From Actinoplanes campanulatus (GTDB taxonomy: Bacteria; Actinomycetota; Actinomycetes; Mycobacteriales; Micromonosporaceae), in NCBI RefSeq assembly GCF_014647795.1, contig NZ_BMPW01000004.1:248001-312000 (forward strand): 64,000 nt of DNA, written 5' to 3'. This document shows positions 41,081-51,892 of this stretch, piece after piece (the first letter of the stretch is position 1; every line of letters begins with the position of its first letter). The translations under genes were made by a program, and so were the position numbers. Below the pieces are notes generated by a model. The model was not told the origin of the DNA. It did not search any database and saw only the letters and a list, made by a program, of their open reading frames with translations.

Positions 41081-42271
41081 GTGGCGACCTTCATCATCTA
41101 CAGCCCCGGTGCGCTGCAGCCCTACGGTCACGCCTTCGACTACGTCGGCGGACTCGGGTCCGGTCTGTGCGGCCAAGGCCACCAGGTGCACGTCGTGACG
41201 CACGACGGGCCGCTGGTGCTGTCCGACGTCACTGTGCATACCGCCACCTCCGCGGCCTGGGACCGGCTGCTCGACGTCCTGCCGTCGAGACTGCGCAGGC
41301 ACGCGTTCCGGCTGCTGGCGGAGCCTCGCCTGCTGTCCACGCTGAGCCGGCTCAGGACGGAGCACCCGGACGCCCCGGTGCTGTTCGAGACGTTCGAGTA
41401 CCTGAGCCTCGCCCGCTATCTGCGGCGGCACAACGGGGGGTGCACCGGTGGCATCTTCCACTCCACCACCTTCCGCTCCGAACGGGAAGGCGTGCTGCGG
41501 ACGGCATACAAGCGGGTCTCGGCCCGGGCGGCACGGCGAATCGCACGCAGCCTGGCCGTGGTGTACGTGCACGGCCCGCACCTGCGTCGCAGGCTCCTCG
41601 ACGAGCTGTCCCTACCCGAGACCTCGCCTGTGCGGGTGCTTGCTTACGGTGCCCCCGACCCCGCCGAAGTCGTGGTCCCCACCCGGGAGACGGCGCGGGA
41701 GGCGCTCGGGCTCCCGGCCGGGAAGAACATCCTGCTGTCGTTGGGCACGCTGCGCCGCGACAAGGATCTGTCCACGCCGGTGCGCGCCGTCGCAGCCAGC
41801 CCGGACTGGGTGCTCGTGCACGCCGGCCCGGAGGGCGACGCGTCCTATCGAGAGCTGGAGCAGCTGGGTGAGGCGAACGGGCTCGGCGACCGGCTCGTGA
41901 TCCACAAACGGTTCATCCCGGCGGTCGAGCACTCCCTCTACTTCGGCGCGGCCGATCTGGTGTCCGCGTTCTACGACCCGGCGATGACCCACGAGAGCGG
42001 GACGGCGAAGCGGGTGCGCGCGTTCTCCCGGCCGCTGCTCGCGGCGGGCCCCCCGGACCTGCTCGACTACGTCACCGAGTGGGGCGTCGGCTACACCGTC
42101 CCGCCCCATGACGTGGATGCGGCAGCTGAAGCCCTCCGCCGTCATGCCGGTCTGTCACCCGAGGACGCCGCGGCGCTCGAGCAGCGCATCCACCGCGCGG
42201 GGCAGGAGTTGTCGTGGCGAGCGGTCGCCGCGACCGTCGCCGCCGACCTCTGCCCGGACGATACGACGTAG
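41081..42271 (+). CDS. Glycosyltransferase, GT4-like
   Basis: A 396-residue GT-B enzyme. The N-terminal half opens FIIYSPGALQPYGHAFDYVGG. The C-terminal half has LLSLGTLRRDKDLSTPVRA, the ADLVSAFYDPAMTHESGTAKRVRAF acceptor/nucleotide region and a Glu in the place of the usual EX7E motif. It transfers a sugar from a nucleotide donor to an unknown acceptor. It stands 3.4 kb before the main glycan locus and may belong to it, but the Rox-type gene lies between them. GTG 41081 is the likely start. Confidence 0.82.
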   Translation: MATFIIYSPGALQPYGHAFDYVGGLGSGLCGQGHQVHVVTHDGPLVLSDVTVHTATSAAWDRLLDVLPSRLRRHAFRLLAEPRLLSTLSRLRTEHPDAPVLFETFEYLSLARYLRRHNGGCTGGIFHSTTFRSEREGVLRTAYKRVSARAARRIARSLAVVYVHGPHLRRRLLDELSLPETSPVRVLAYGAPDPAEVVVPTRETAREALGLPAGKNILLSLGTLRRDKDLSTPVRAVAASPDWVLVHAGPEGDASYRELEQLGEANGLGDRLVIHKRFIPAVEHSLYFGAADLVSAFYDPAMTHESGTAKRVRAFSRPLLAAGPPDLLDYVTEWGVGYTVPPHDVDAAAEALRRHAGLSPEDAAALEQRIHRAGQELSWRAVAATVAADLCPDDTT

Positions 42272-42360
42272 TACAGCTTCACGAACAAGGCCGGGCGGGA
42301 AAGGACTGGACGCGACGATGCCCGGGCTTGTACTTTGCAGCTGCCCGTGACACCGCCTGA

Positions 42361-43908
<1,548 letters not shown>

Positions 43909-43931
43909 GAAGAGGCGCCGGATCGGCGGCT

Positions 43932-44039
43932 GACAACTCCGCCTCGGTGATGGGCCGCACCTACCCGGGTCCCGGCTCCACGATCGGCCCCGCGGTGGTC
44001 TTCGGACTGCGTGCCGCCCGGCACATGGCCCGCGGGTGA
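43932..44039 (+). pseudogene. C-terminal remnant of a 3-ketosteroid dehydrogenase-like flavoprotein
   Basis: Thirty-five codons read DNSASVMGRTYPGPGSTIGP and continue to RAARHMARG followed by a stop. This matches the extreme C-terminus of KstD/FAD_binding_2 flavoproteins, where the segment contacts FAD. Nothing of the preceding ~450 residues is present. It directly follows the Rox-type gene, in the path of an apparent deletion or insertion. Confidence 0.6.
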
Positions 44040-44118
44040 AAGGTACGCCTTTCGGGTGAGTGACGTCATGTGGCACATTGGCCAGGCACAGAGGCGAGTA
44101 ACGGGGGTCTGGTACGAC

Positions 44119-45606
44119 ATGGCGGTTTCACGACAGCGGCGCCGGATGCTCAGGGCGTTGTCCGCGGCGACGATCGCGGCGGCGGTGCTGTCCCCGGCGG
44201 CGCCGGCGTGGGCCGCTCCCGGCTATCCCTCGCTGGCCCCGTGCGTGCCGGGCGTGGCGACGGCGGCCGACGACGCGATCGCCGCCCAGCTCAAGCCGAT
44301 GATGAACGGCCGCCGCCTCGGCTCCGCGGTGACCGGCCCCCGGATCGCCTGTGCCCGCGCGATCGTCGCCACCGTCCAGTCCCGGGGGCTGGGCCAGCGC
44401 GCCGCCGTGATCGCCGTCACCACCGCGATCGCCGAGAGCACGCTGAACAACCACACCGTCGCCTACGACCACGACAGTCTCGGCCTGTTCCAGCAGCGGC
44501 CCTCGCAGGGGTGGGGCAAGCCCGCGCAGGTGGTGGACCCGGTCTACGCCACCAACGCGTTCCTCAACGCGATGCTGCGCAAACACCCGGGCGGCGCCTG
44601 GATGACCGGCGACATCGGAGCGATCTGCCAGCGGGTGCAGGGCTCGGCACTGCCGCTGGCGTACGCCCCGGAGGCCCACGACGCGCAGCTCATCGTCGGG
44701 CGGTTGTGGACACAGGCGGGTGCGGCGCCGGCACCGCAGCCGACGGCGCCGTCCGGGCCGTACCAGAAGGCGCTCGCCGCGGCGGGCACCCAGCTGGGCG
44801 CTCTCGCCGGGCGGCACGAGCTCGCGCTGGCCGACTGGAACGGCGACGGCCGGCCCGACCTGTTCGTCGTCGAGGGCACCGGGACGGCCAGCGGCAAGAC
44901 CGAGATCCGCATCATGGACGGCGCCGCCAACTTCGCGGCCCTGCTGCTGAACAGGGTGACCGCGCTCGACGAGACCGGCGACCTGTACACCTACGCGATC
45001 GCCGACATCAACGGCGACAAACGGCCGGACCTCGTGGTGGTGCAGCGCTCCGGCACCACGAGCGGCACCGCCGAGGTGACCGTCCTCGACGGGGCGTCGG
45101 CCTTCCGGCAGCAACTGCTCCACACCGGTACGCCGCTGGCCGCCAACGACGAACGCCGGGAGTTCGCCGTGACCGACTGGAACGGCGACGCCCACCCGGA
45201 TCTCGTCGTCACCAAGACCTCCGGCACCCCCGGCAACCGGATGCAGGTCCAGCTTCTCGACGGAGCCGCGAACTTCCAGCGGCACCTGACTCCGGCGATC
45301 GTCACCGCGGAGCCCGCGAACCCTGACCACCGGGTGCTCGTGACCGATTTCAACAACGACCGGCGGCCCGACCTGGTGATCGCCGAGACGTCCGCCAAGG
45401 CCGACGGCCGGACCCGGCTGCGCGTGCTCGACGGGGCGACCGGGTTCCAGCGCACGCTGTTCAAGGCCGACACCGCCCCGGGCGTCACCCACCACCTCGA
45501 GCTGCTGATCACCGAGTGGAACGGCGACCGCCGCCCGGACCTGTTGCTGGTGCAGGAGAACGGCACCGCCAGCGGCCGTACCGAAATGGTGGTTCTCGGC
45601 GGTTAG
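44119..45606 (+). CDS. Secreted FG-GAP/VCBS-repeat protein
   Basis: A 495-residue exported protein. Signal peptide about 1-33 (APAWAAP). An N-terminal domain (about 40-200) has VIAVTTAIAESTLNNH, YDHDSLGLFQQRPSQGWG and VYATNAFLNAM, a pattern common in actinobacterial wall-associated proteins that resemble lysozyme-like domains. From about 225 follow roughly six FG-GAP/VCBS-type repeats of the form (A/V)DWNGDGRPDL(F/V)V, a probable Ca-binding beta-propeller. It may bind or process cell-wall material. ATG 44119 was chosen because a clear signal peptide follows; the RBS is weak. Confidence 0.8.
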   Translation: MAVSRQRRRMLRALSAATIAAAVLSPAAPAWAAPGYPSLAPCVPGVATAADDAIAAQLKPMMNGRRLGSAVTGPRIACARAIVATVQSRGLGQRAAVIAVTTAIAESTLNNHTVAYDHDSLGLFQQRPSQGWGKPAQVVDPVYATNAFLNAMLRKHPGGAWMTGDIGAICQRVQGSALPLAYAPEAHDAQLIVGRLWTQAGAAPAPQPTAPSGPYQKALAAAGTQLGALAGRHELALADWNGDGRPDLFVVEGTGTASGKTEIRIMDGAANFAALLLNRVTALDETGDLYTYAIADINGDKRPDLVVVQRSGTTSGTAEVTVLDGASAFRQQLLHTGTPLAANDERREFAVTDWNGDAHPDLVVTKTSGTPGNRMQVQLLDGAANFQRHLTPAIVTAEPANPDHRVLVTDFNNDRRPDLVIAETSAKADGRTRLRVLDGATGFQRTLFKADTAPGVTHHLELLITEWNGDRRPDLLLVQENGTASGRTEMVVLGG

Positions 45607-45723
45607 CCGCCCTCCTCCGGTAGGCCGATTGACCGGATGTCAGCCGTTTGTGCAGCTAGCATGGCTGGCGAGAAGGTCAAGCCGAACACTCCCCCTGGTG
45701 CCGGTCACGATGGGTGGTGGGGG

Positions 45724-46862
<1,139 letters not shown>

Positions 46863-46866
<4 letters not shown>

Positions 46867-47504
46867 AAGCTCGATTCACCGATATGGCGCAGCGAGTCAT
46901 CGACATCGGCGTGTCCGCGACCGCCCTGGTCGTCACCGCGCCGGTGATGGCCGGGGTCGCCGCGGCGGTCGCGGCCAACCTGGGGCGCCCGGTGCTGTTC
47001 CGTCAGCGGCGGCCGGGTCTGCACGGCCACCCGTTCACCCTGGTCAAGTTCCGCACCATGCGGGACGTCGACGAGCGGCGCGGTCTGGTCACCGACGCGG
47101 ACCGGCTCACCGGCCTGGGCCGGGCACTGCGCTCCACCAGCCTGGACGAACTGCCGACGTTGTGGAACGTGCTGCGCGGCGACATGAGCCTGGTGGGACC
47201 GCGGCCGCTGCTCATGCAGTACCTCGACCTGTACAGCCCGGACCAGGCGCGGCGTCATCTGGTCCGGCCGGGGGTCACCGGGCTCGCCCAGGTGAGCGGC
47301 CGGAACCTGCTGGACTGGGAGGAGCGGCTGGCCCTCGACGTCTGGTACGTCGACCACCGCTCGCTGGCGCTGAACGCCAAGATCTGCCTGCGGACCGTGC
47401 TGACCCTGTTCCGCCGGGAGGGCATCTCGGCGCCGGGGGAGGCCACGATGTCGCTGTTCACAGGTTCTCCGCGGGTCGTGGCGGAAGCCGACGGCGATGC
47501 CTGA
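46863..47504 (+). CDS. Undecaprenyl-phosphate sugar-phosphotransferase (PglC-like)
   Basis: A 213-residue monotopic phosphoglycosyl transferase. One N-terminal re-entrant hydrophobic segment (VIDIGVSATALVVTAPVMAG) is followed by LFRQRRPGLHGHPFTLVKFRTM, the catalytic Asp-Glu in TSLDELPTLWNVLRGDMSLVGPRPL, and RPGVTGLAQVSGRN. The small size without the N-terminal multi-helix region matches PglC. It starts glycan assembly by linking a diacetamido-sugar phosphate to undecaprenyl phosphate. It is coupled to the aminotransferase and overlaps the acetyltransferase start by 8 bp. Confidence 0.9.
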
Positions 47505-48129
47505 ACCGATCGTCATCGTCGGGTGCGGGGGCTACGGCCGGGAGATCTTCGGCGTCATCGCGGCCGTCAACGGCGCCGGCGGCTCGTGGAAGGTGACGGG
47601 CTTCCTCGACGACACCCCGTCCGAGGCGAACCTGCGCCGTCTGGACCGGCTCGGCACCGCCTGGCTGGGCCCGAACGCGCTGCTGGCGGAGCTGGACGCG
47701 CACTACGTCATGGGCATCGGCGATCCGCGGACCCGGGCCGTGGTCACCGCCCTGCTGGAACCGTTCGGCAGGCCCGCGGCCACCCTCGTGCACCCGGCGG
47801 CCGTCCAGGGGCCGCACAATCTCCTGGCCGACGGGGTGGTGCTGTGCGCCGGGGCCCAGATCACCACGAACGTGACCCTGGGCCGGCACACGCACCTCAA
47901 CCTGAACGCGACGGTGGGCCACGACTCGGTGCTCGCCGACCACGTACAGGTGAATCCGCTCGCGGCGGTGTCCGGCGACTGCGAGATCGGGCGGGAGGTG
48001 CTGATCGGCACCGGCGCCGTGGTGCTCCAGGGCCGGGAGGTGGGTGACGGCGCGACGGTGGGCGCGAGCGCCTGCGTGGCCCGGGACGTCGGCGCCGGGC
48101 AGATCGTCAAGGGCGTGCCGGCCAGATAG
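47497..48129 (+). CDS. Sugar O/N-acetyltransferase (PglD/NeuD type)
   Basis: A 210-residue acyltransferase. An N-terminal Rossmann-like nucleotide-sugar binding part (IVGCGGYGREIFGVI) is followed by a left-handed beta-helix with hexapeptide repeats (LADGVVLCAGAQITTNVTLG, HLNLNATVGHDSVLAD). The catalytic His is in ATVGHD. PglD acetylates the 4-amino group of UDP-4-amino-6-deoxy-GlcNAc to give UDP-diNAcBac, which fits the adjacent PglE- and PglC-like enzymes. A Glu in place of a conserved residue was not noticed. Confidence 0.88.
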   Translation: MPEPIVIVGCGGYGREIFGVIAAVNGAGGSWKVTGFLDDTPSEANLRRLDRLGTAWLGPNALLAELDAHYVMGIGDPRTRAVVTALLEPFGRPAATLVHPAAVQGPHNLLADGVVLCAGAQITTNVTLGRHTHLNLNATVGHDSVLADHVQVNPLAAVSGDCEIGREVLIGTGAVVLQGREVGDGATVGASACVARDVGAGQIVKGVPAR

Positions 48130-48142
48130 CGGAGATGACATC

Positions 48143-49414
48143 GTGCGGATCACCTACATCCACCAGTACTTCAAGACGCCCGGGATGTCCGGCGGAACCC
48201 GGTCGTACGAGTTCGCCCGGCGCCTGGTCGACCGCGGCCACGAGGTGCACATGATCACCGGTGATCCGGACGGCGACCGAGCCCGGGTCACCCGGGAGGC
48301 GGGCATCGTCGTGCACTGGCTGCCGGTGCCGTACAGCAACGCGATGTCGTACCGTCGCCGGATCGGGGCGTTCTTCGACTTCGTCCGCCGGTCGACGGTC
48401 GAGGCGGCCCGGATCCCGGCCGATCTCGTCCTCGCGACCAGCACCCCGCTCACCGTGGCGATCCCCGGCGCGTACGCGGCCATGCGCCGCCGCGTGCCGA
48501 TGGTGCTGGAGGTCCGCGACGTGTGGCCGGAGCTGCCGATCGCGATGGGCGCGCTCCGGTCACCGGTCAGCCGCTGGGCGGCCGAGCGGCTGGAGGCGTG
48601 GGCCTACCGCCGGGCGGCGCACGTCATCGCGCTGTCCCCGGGCATGGCCGCCAGCATCCAGCGCCGTTTCCCACGGGTGGGGGTCACCGTCGTGCCCAAC
48701 AGCTCCGACATCGGCCTGTTCGCCGGGGCCGACCGGGCCGGGGCGGTCCTGCGCGAGGAGACGCCGTGGCTGGGGGACCGGCCGCTGGTCCTCTACGCCG
48801 GCACGCTCGGCCCGGCCAACGGCGTCGACTACCTGGTCCGGATGGCGGCGTGCCTGGCCGAGACGGCCCCCGACGCCCGCGTCGCGATCATCGGCGATGG
48901 CCGGATGCGCGACAGCCTCCGGGAATTGGCCGCCGGGCTGGGTGTCCTGGACCGCAACCTGTTCCTGCTGGGGCCGGTCAGCAAGGAGCGGGTGGTGGCG
49001 TTCTTCGGCGCGTGCGACCTGGCGACGTCGGTGTTCGTCGACATCCCCGAGCTGGGGAACAACTCGCCGAACAAGGTCTTCGACGCGTTCGCCGCGGGCC
49101 GTCCGGTGGCCGTCAACCACGGTGGGTGGATCGCCGACCTGCTGACCGAGAGCGGCGCCGGCCTGGTGCTGCCGGCCGGCGATCCCGGGGCGGCGGCCAT
49201 CGCGGTCGCCGACTTCCTGGGCGACGAGTCCGACCGCACGTCCGCGCGGGCGGCGGCGTCCGCCCTGGCCCGCGACCGTTTCGACCGTGACCTGCTGTTC
49301 GAGGACTTCGAGCGGGTCCTGGACCGGGCCGTCTACCGCGGCAGTGGGGCCGGCGCCCGCGCGGGCCGGACCACGGCCAGCAAGAGGAAGATCCACATCA
49401 GCCGCGCGTCGTAG
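48143..49414 (+). CDS. Glycosyltransferase, GT4 (PglA/WbuB-like)
   Basis: A 423-residue GT-B enzyme with family blocks ITYIHQYFKTPGMSGGTRSYEF, VLEVRDVWPELPIAMG, VVPNSSDIGLF, VLYAGTLGPANGVDYLVRMA and NNSPNKVFDAFAAGRPVAVNHGG. This subgroup often adds the second sugar to undecaprenyl-linked diNAcBac or FucNAc. GTG 48143 follows GGAGATG. The last 28 codons (Gly/Arg/Ser-rich) are read from DNA that is also the 3' end of the convergent ligase gene, an 82-bp overlap. Confidence 0.9.
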   Translation: MRITYIHQYFKTPGMSGGTRSYEFARRLVDRGHEVHMITGDPDGDRARVTREAGIVVHWLPVPYSNAMSYRRRIGAFFDFVRRSTVEAARIPADLVLATSTPLTVAIPGAYAAMRRRVPMVLEVRDVWPELPIAMGALRSPVSRWAAERLEAWAYRRAAHVIALSPGMAASIQRRFPRVGVTVVPNSSDIGLFAGADRAGAVLREETPWLGDRPLVLYAGTLGPANGVDYLVRMAACLAETAPDARVAIIGDGRMRDSLRELAAGLGVLDRNLFLLGPVSKERVVAFFGACDLATSVFVDIPELGNNSPNKVFDAFAAGRPVAVNHGGWIADLLTESGAGLVLPAGDPGAAAIAVADFLGDESDRTSARAAASALARDRFDRDLLFEDFERVLDRAVYRGSGAGARAGRTTASKRKIHISRAS

Positions 49415-50526
49415 TAGTCGCCGGAGAACAGGCTGGTGGCGCCCATGAAGATGCCGCAGTAGGCGGCGAACCGGGCTTCCAGGCTGCGTTCGCTCTTCGG
49501 CACGGCGGTGTACGCCTGCCACAGGATCAGCCACGCCAGGGCCAGCAGCGCCAGCCCGACGAACCCGCCCTCGGCCGCGACCGACAGCGGCAGGTTGTGC
49601 ACGTAACTCTCGCCGGAGCCGAGATCGGCGATCGTATGGAAGCCGTTCAGCCCGGTGCCGAGCAGCGGCCGCTGCCAGAAGATCTGCAGCGCCATCTGGA
49701 ACAGCACGTCGCGGTCGGAGGTGTATCCCTGCTCGACGGTCCCCTCGAGGAACCGGGTCCGCACGAAGTCGGCGATCGACGGCCCGGCCGTGACCACCAG
49801 GATCGCGGTCACCGCGACCATCAGGGCGAGCGGCTTGGCGATCCGGTCGATGTTGAGCCGGGGCCGGATCGCCAGCAACGCGACGGCGACGGTGATGCCG
49901 AACGAGATGAGGCCGCCCCGGGAGCCGGAGGCGATCGCGCCGAACAGGAACACCGGGATCGGCACCAGCCACGTCAGCTTGTCGCCGCTGCGCAGGTACA
50001 GGTAGAACGATGTGAAGACGCCCATGATCATGAGGCGGATGAACACGTTCGGGCCGCCGCCGAAAGCCGCCCACCGTCCGGTCACGTCGCGGCCCAGCCC
50101 GGTCGCGCCGGCCAGGAAGTAGATCCAGGCCGCGACGTAGAACATCTTGAAGGTCATCTCGGTGACCCGGTCACGGTCCCAGGCGGCGAGATTGAAGTAG
50201 ATTACCAGCACTCCGGTGATCGCGCACAGGTCGCCGAGCCCCGGCCCGGTCACCGAGCCCGGCGGCACCCACAGCACCGACAGCCCCTGATAGCCGAACA
50301 GCAACAGGATGCCGAGCAGCGCCTGCCCGCCCTCGGCCGGGCGTGGGCCGACCCGGCTTGCCTCCAGAACAAGACCCAACAGCAGGATCAAGAACAGGGG
50401 TACGCGTACGTCGTTGAGGATCGGGATGTCCAGACCGGCCCGGGTCAGCGTGAAACGGCCGGCCAGGGTCACCACGAACGCGAGCAGCACGACCAGGCCG
50501 GGCCGGGGCGTGTCCGGGGCGGTCAT
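49333..50526 (-). CDS. O-antigen ligase-like membrane protein
   Basis: A 397-residue polytopic membrane protein with about 10-12 helices. The Wzy_C/WaaL-type region includes GAIASGSRGGLISFG, a large extracytoplasmic loop with RDVLFQMALQIFWQRPLLGTGLNGF, and the His in YVHNLPLSVAAEGG. It probably polymerises or ligates the undecaprenyl-linked glycan outside the membrane. Its ATG (50526) overlaps the stop of a 30-residue repeat-encoded ORF that in turn overlaps the flippase stop, so translation of the three is chained. Confidence 0.87.
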   Translation of the reverse strand: MTAPDTPRPGLVVLLAFVVTLAGRFTLTRAGLDIPILNDVRVPLFLILLLGLVLEASRVGPRPAEGGQALLGILLLFGYQGLSVLWVPPGSVTGPGLGDLCAITGVLVIYFNLAAWDRDRVTEMTFKMFYVAAWIYFLAGATGLGRDVTGRWAAFGGGPNVFIRLMIMGVFTSFYLYLRSGDKLTWLVPIPVFLFGAIASGSRGGLISFGITVAVALLAIRPRLNIDRIAKPLALMVAVTAILVVTAGPSIADFVRTRFLEGTVEQGYTSDRDVLFQMALQIFWQRPLLGTGLNGFHTIADLGSGESYVHNLPLSVAAEGGFVGLALLALAWLILWQAYTAVPKSERSLEARFAAYCGIFMGATSLFSGDYYDARLMWIFLLLAVVRPARAPAPLPR

Positions 50527-50615
50527 GACTGTGCCTTCTTGGTCATGCCCGCCCGGCCCTCGCCTGCGAGACCGTCGTCAGCTACGGCCGGCTGCCGCTC
50601 GGTGCAGTTGGTCAT
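50523..50615 (-). CDS. 30-aa ORF encoded by the 93-nt translation-coupling repeat, copy 2
   Basis: ATG 50615 overlaps the flippase stop (ATGA) and the ORF ends in TGA overlapping the ligase ATG (ATGA at 50526). The peptide, MTNCTERQPAVADD...AGEGRAGMTKKAQS, shares 17 of 30 residues with the tail added to the MIPS homologue at 15866-15958. The segment works as an exact insert that keeps stop-start overlap on both sides. A peptide function is not evident. Confidence 0.6.
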   Translation of the reverse strand: MTNCTERQPAVADDGLAGEGRAGMTKKAQS

Positions 50616-51892
50616 GACGGAGACCGGCGCAGGGCGGTCGCGGCGAGCCCCACCCCGGTGAGCCCCAGCACCGTGGCCGCCGACAGAAGCCCGAGCATCG
50701 ACGCGTACGACGGAGTGAGGAACCGGGTGCCGACGGCGGTCATCACGACTTCCACCGTCAGGCAGGCGACCAGCAGCCGGCTCATCGGCTTGGCCTCGAA
50801 CAGTACGTCCAGCACCGGCCGGGCGGTGTAGAACATCGCCAGCGGGACCGCGGCGAGCACACCGAGCCGCAGCACCGGCACCGCGGCGTCGAATTCGGGG
50901 CCGAGGAAGCCGTGCACCATCGGCGGGGCGAACAGGATGATCACGCCGGTCGGCAGCGTGGCGACCACGGCTGCCAGCAACGGCAGCACGGCGAGCCGCC
51001 GCCGTACCGCCCGGTGCACGCCGCCGTGGTGGAAGAGCCGGCTGAGCCGGGGCATCAGCACCGGGGTGAGCATGGCGAACACCGAGCAGATCAGGGTGAC
51101 CGCCGAGGTGGTGAATCCGACGTAGCCCGCGTCCTCGCCGCCGGTCGTCGTCACGGCCACGGCCAGGGTGGGCACCGTGAAGAGGGCGGGCAGGGCCAGT
51201 TCCCCGGGCATTCGGCGTACCCCGTACGCGATCAGGGTCTTGACGTCCGGTTCCGGAGCCGGAGACGTGGACGGGGCCGGAGGCCGGCGCCGCCGGACCG
51301 CGAAGGTCGCCCCGATGCCCACCACCGCCGTGGCGAGGCCCTGGAGCAGAAGGAAGTCCTCGATCCGGTCGGTGGCGGCGAACGCGGCCAGCGGGACCAC
51401 GCCGCCGCCGATCCCGAGGGCCAGATTCGAGGCCGCCACCTGGCCGGCGCCGCGGAGGGCGGCCAGCGCGACGGCGCACAGGCTGCTGCCGGCCAGCGTG
51501 ATCAGGACGGCGGTCGTCGCGGACCTTCCGCCGGGTAGCCCGAGCAGCGCGGCGATCTCGTCACCGGCGACCGCGCCGGCCAGCGCCACGGCGGTGACCA
51601 GGCCTGCCTCGATGGACATCGCCTGCAGGGCGAGCCGCCGGGTGGTGTGCACGGTACGTGGCAGGAAGCGGTAGAGGCTCACGCCGAGTCCGAGCAGCAC
51701 GGCCGGCTGCACGGTGCTCACCACGCTGCGGGCGATCTGGTAGAACGCGAACCCGTCGACACTGCCGCGCTCGGCGACCAGGTGGAACAGGTAGAGCCCG
51801 ATGCCCAGGACGAGAAACTGCACGAACAGCGTGGCGACGAAGTCGCGGCGTACGGTGGCGGGCACGGCCCGCAGCAGTGACCGGAGGCTCAC
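50612..51892 (-). CDS. Polysaccharide flippase (MATE/Wzx-like)
   Basis: A 426-residue protein with about 12 hydrophobic helices arranged as in Wzx/oligosaccharide flippases: an N-terminal LVSLRSLLRAVPATVRRDF amphipathic start, central FAFYQIARSVVSTVQPAVLLG and VGFTTSAVTLICSVFAMLTP regions. It would move the lipid-linked glycan across the membrane. GTG 51892 overlaps the stop of the Wzz/kinase-like gene. A short Pro-rich loop (RRRRPPAPSTSPAPEPD) separates the two six-helix halves. Confidence 0.85.
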   Translation of the reverse strand: MSLRSLLRAVPATVRRDFVATLFVQFLVLGIGLYLFHLVAERGSVDGFAFYQIARSVVSTVQPAVLLGLGVSLYRFLPRTVHTTRRLALQAMSIEAGLVTAVALAGAVAGDEIAALLGLPGGRSATTAVLITLAGSSLCAVALAALRGAGQVAASNLALGIGGGVVPLAAFAATDRIEDFLLLQGLATAVVGIGATFAVRRRRPPAPSTSPAPEPDVKTLIAYGVRRMPGELALPALFTVPTLAVAVTTTGGEDAGYVGFTTSAVTLICSVFAMLTPVLMPRLSRLFHHGGVHRAVRRRLAVLPLLAAVVATLPTGVIILFAPPMVHGFLGPEFDAAVPVLRLGVLAAVPLAMFYTARPVLDVLFEAKPMSRLLVACLTVEVVMTAVGTRFLTPSYASMLGLLSAATVLGLTGVGLAATALRRSPS

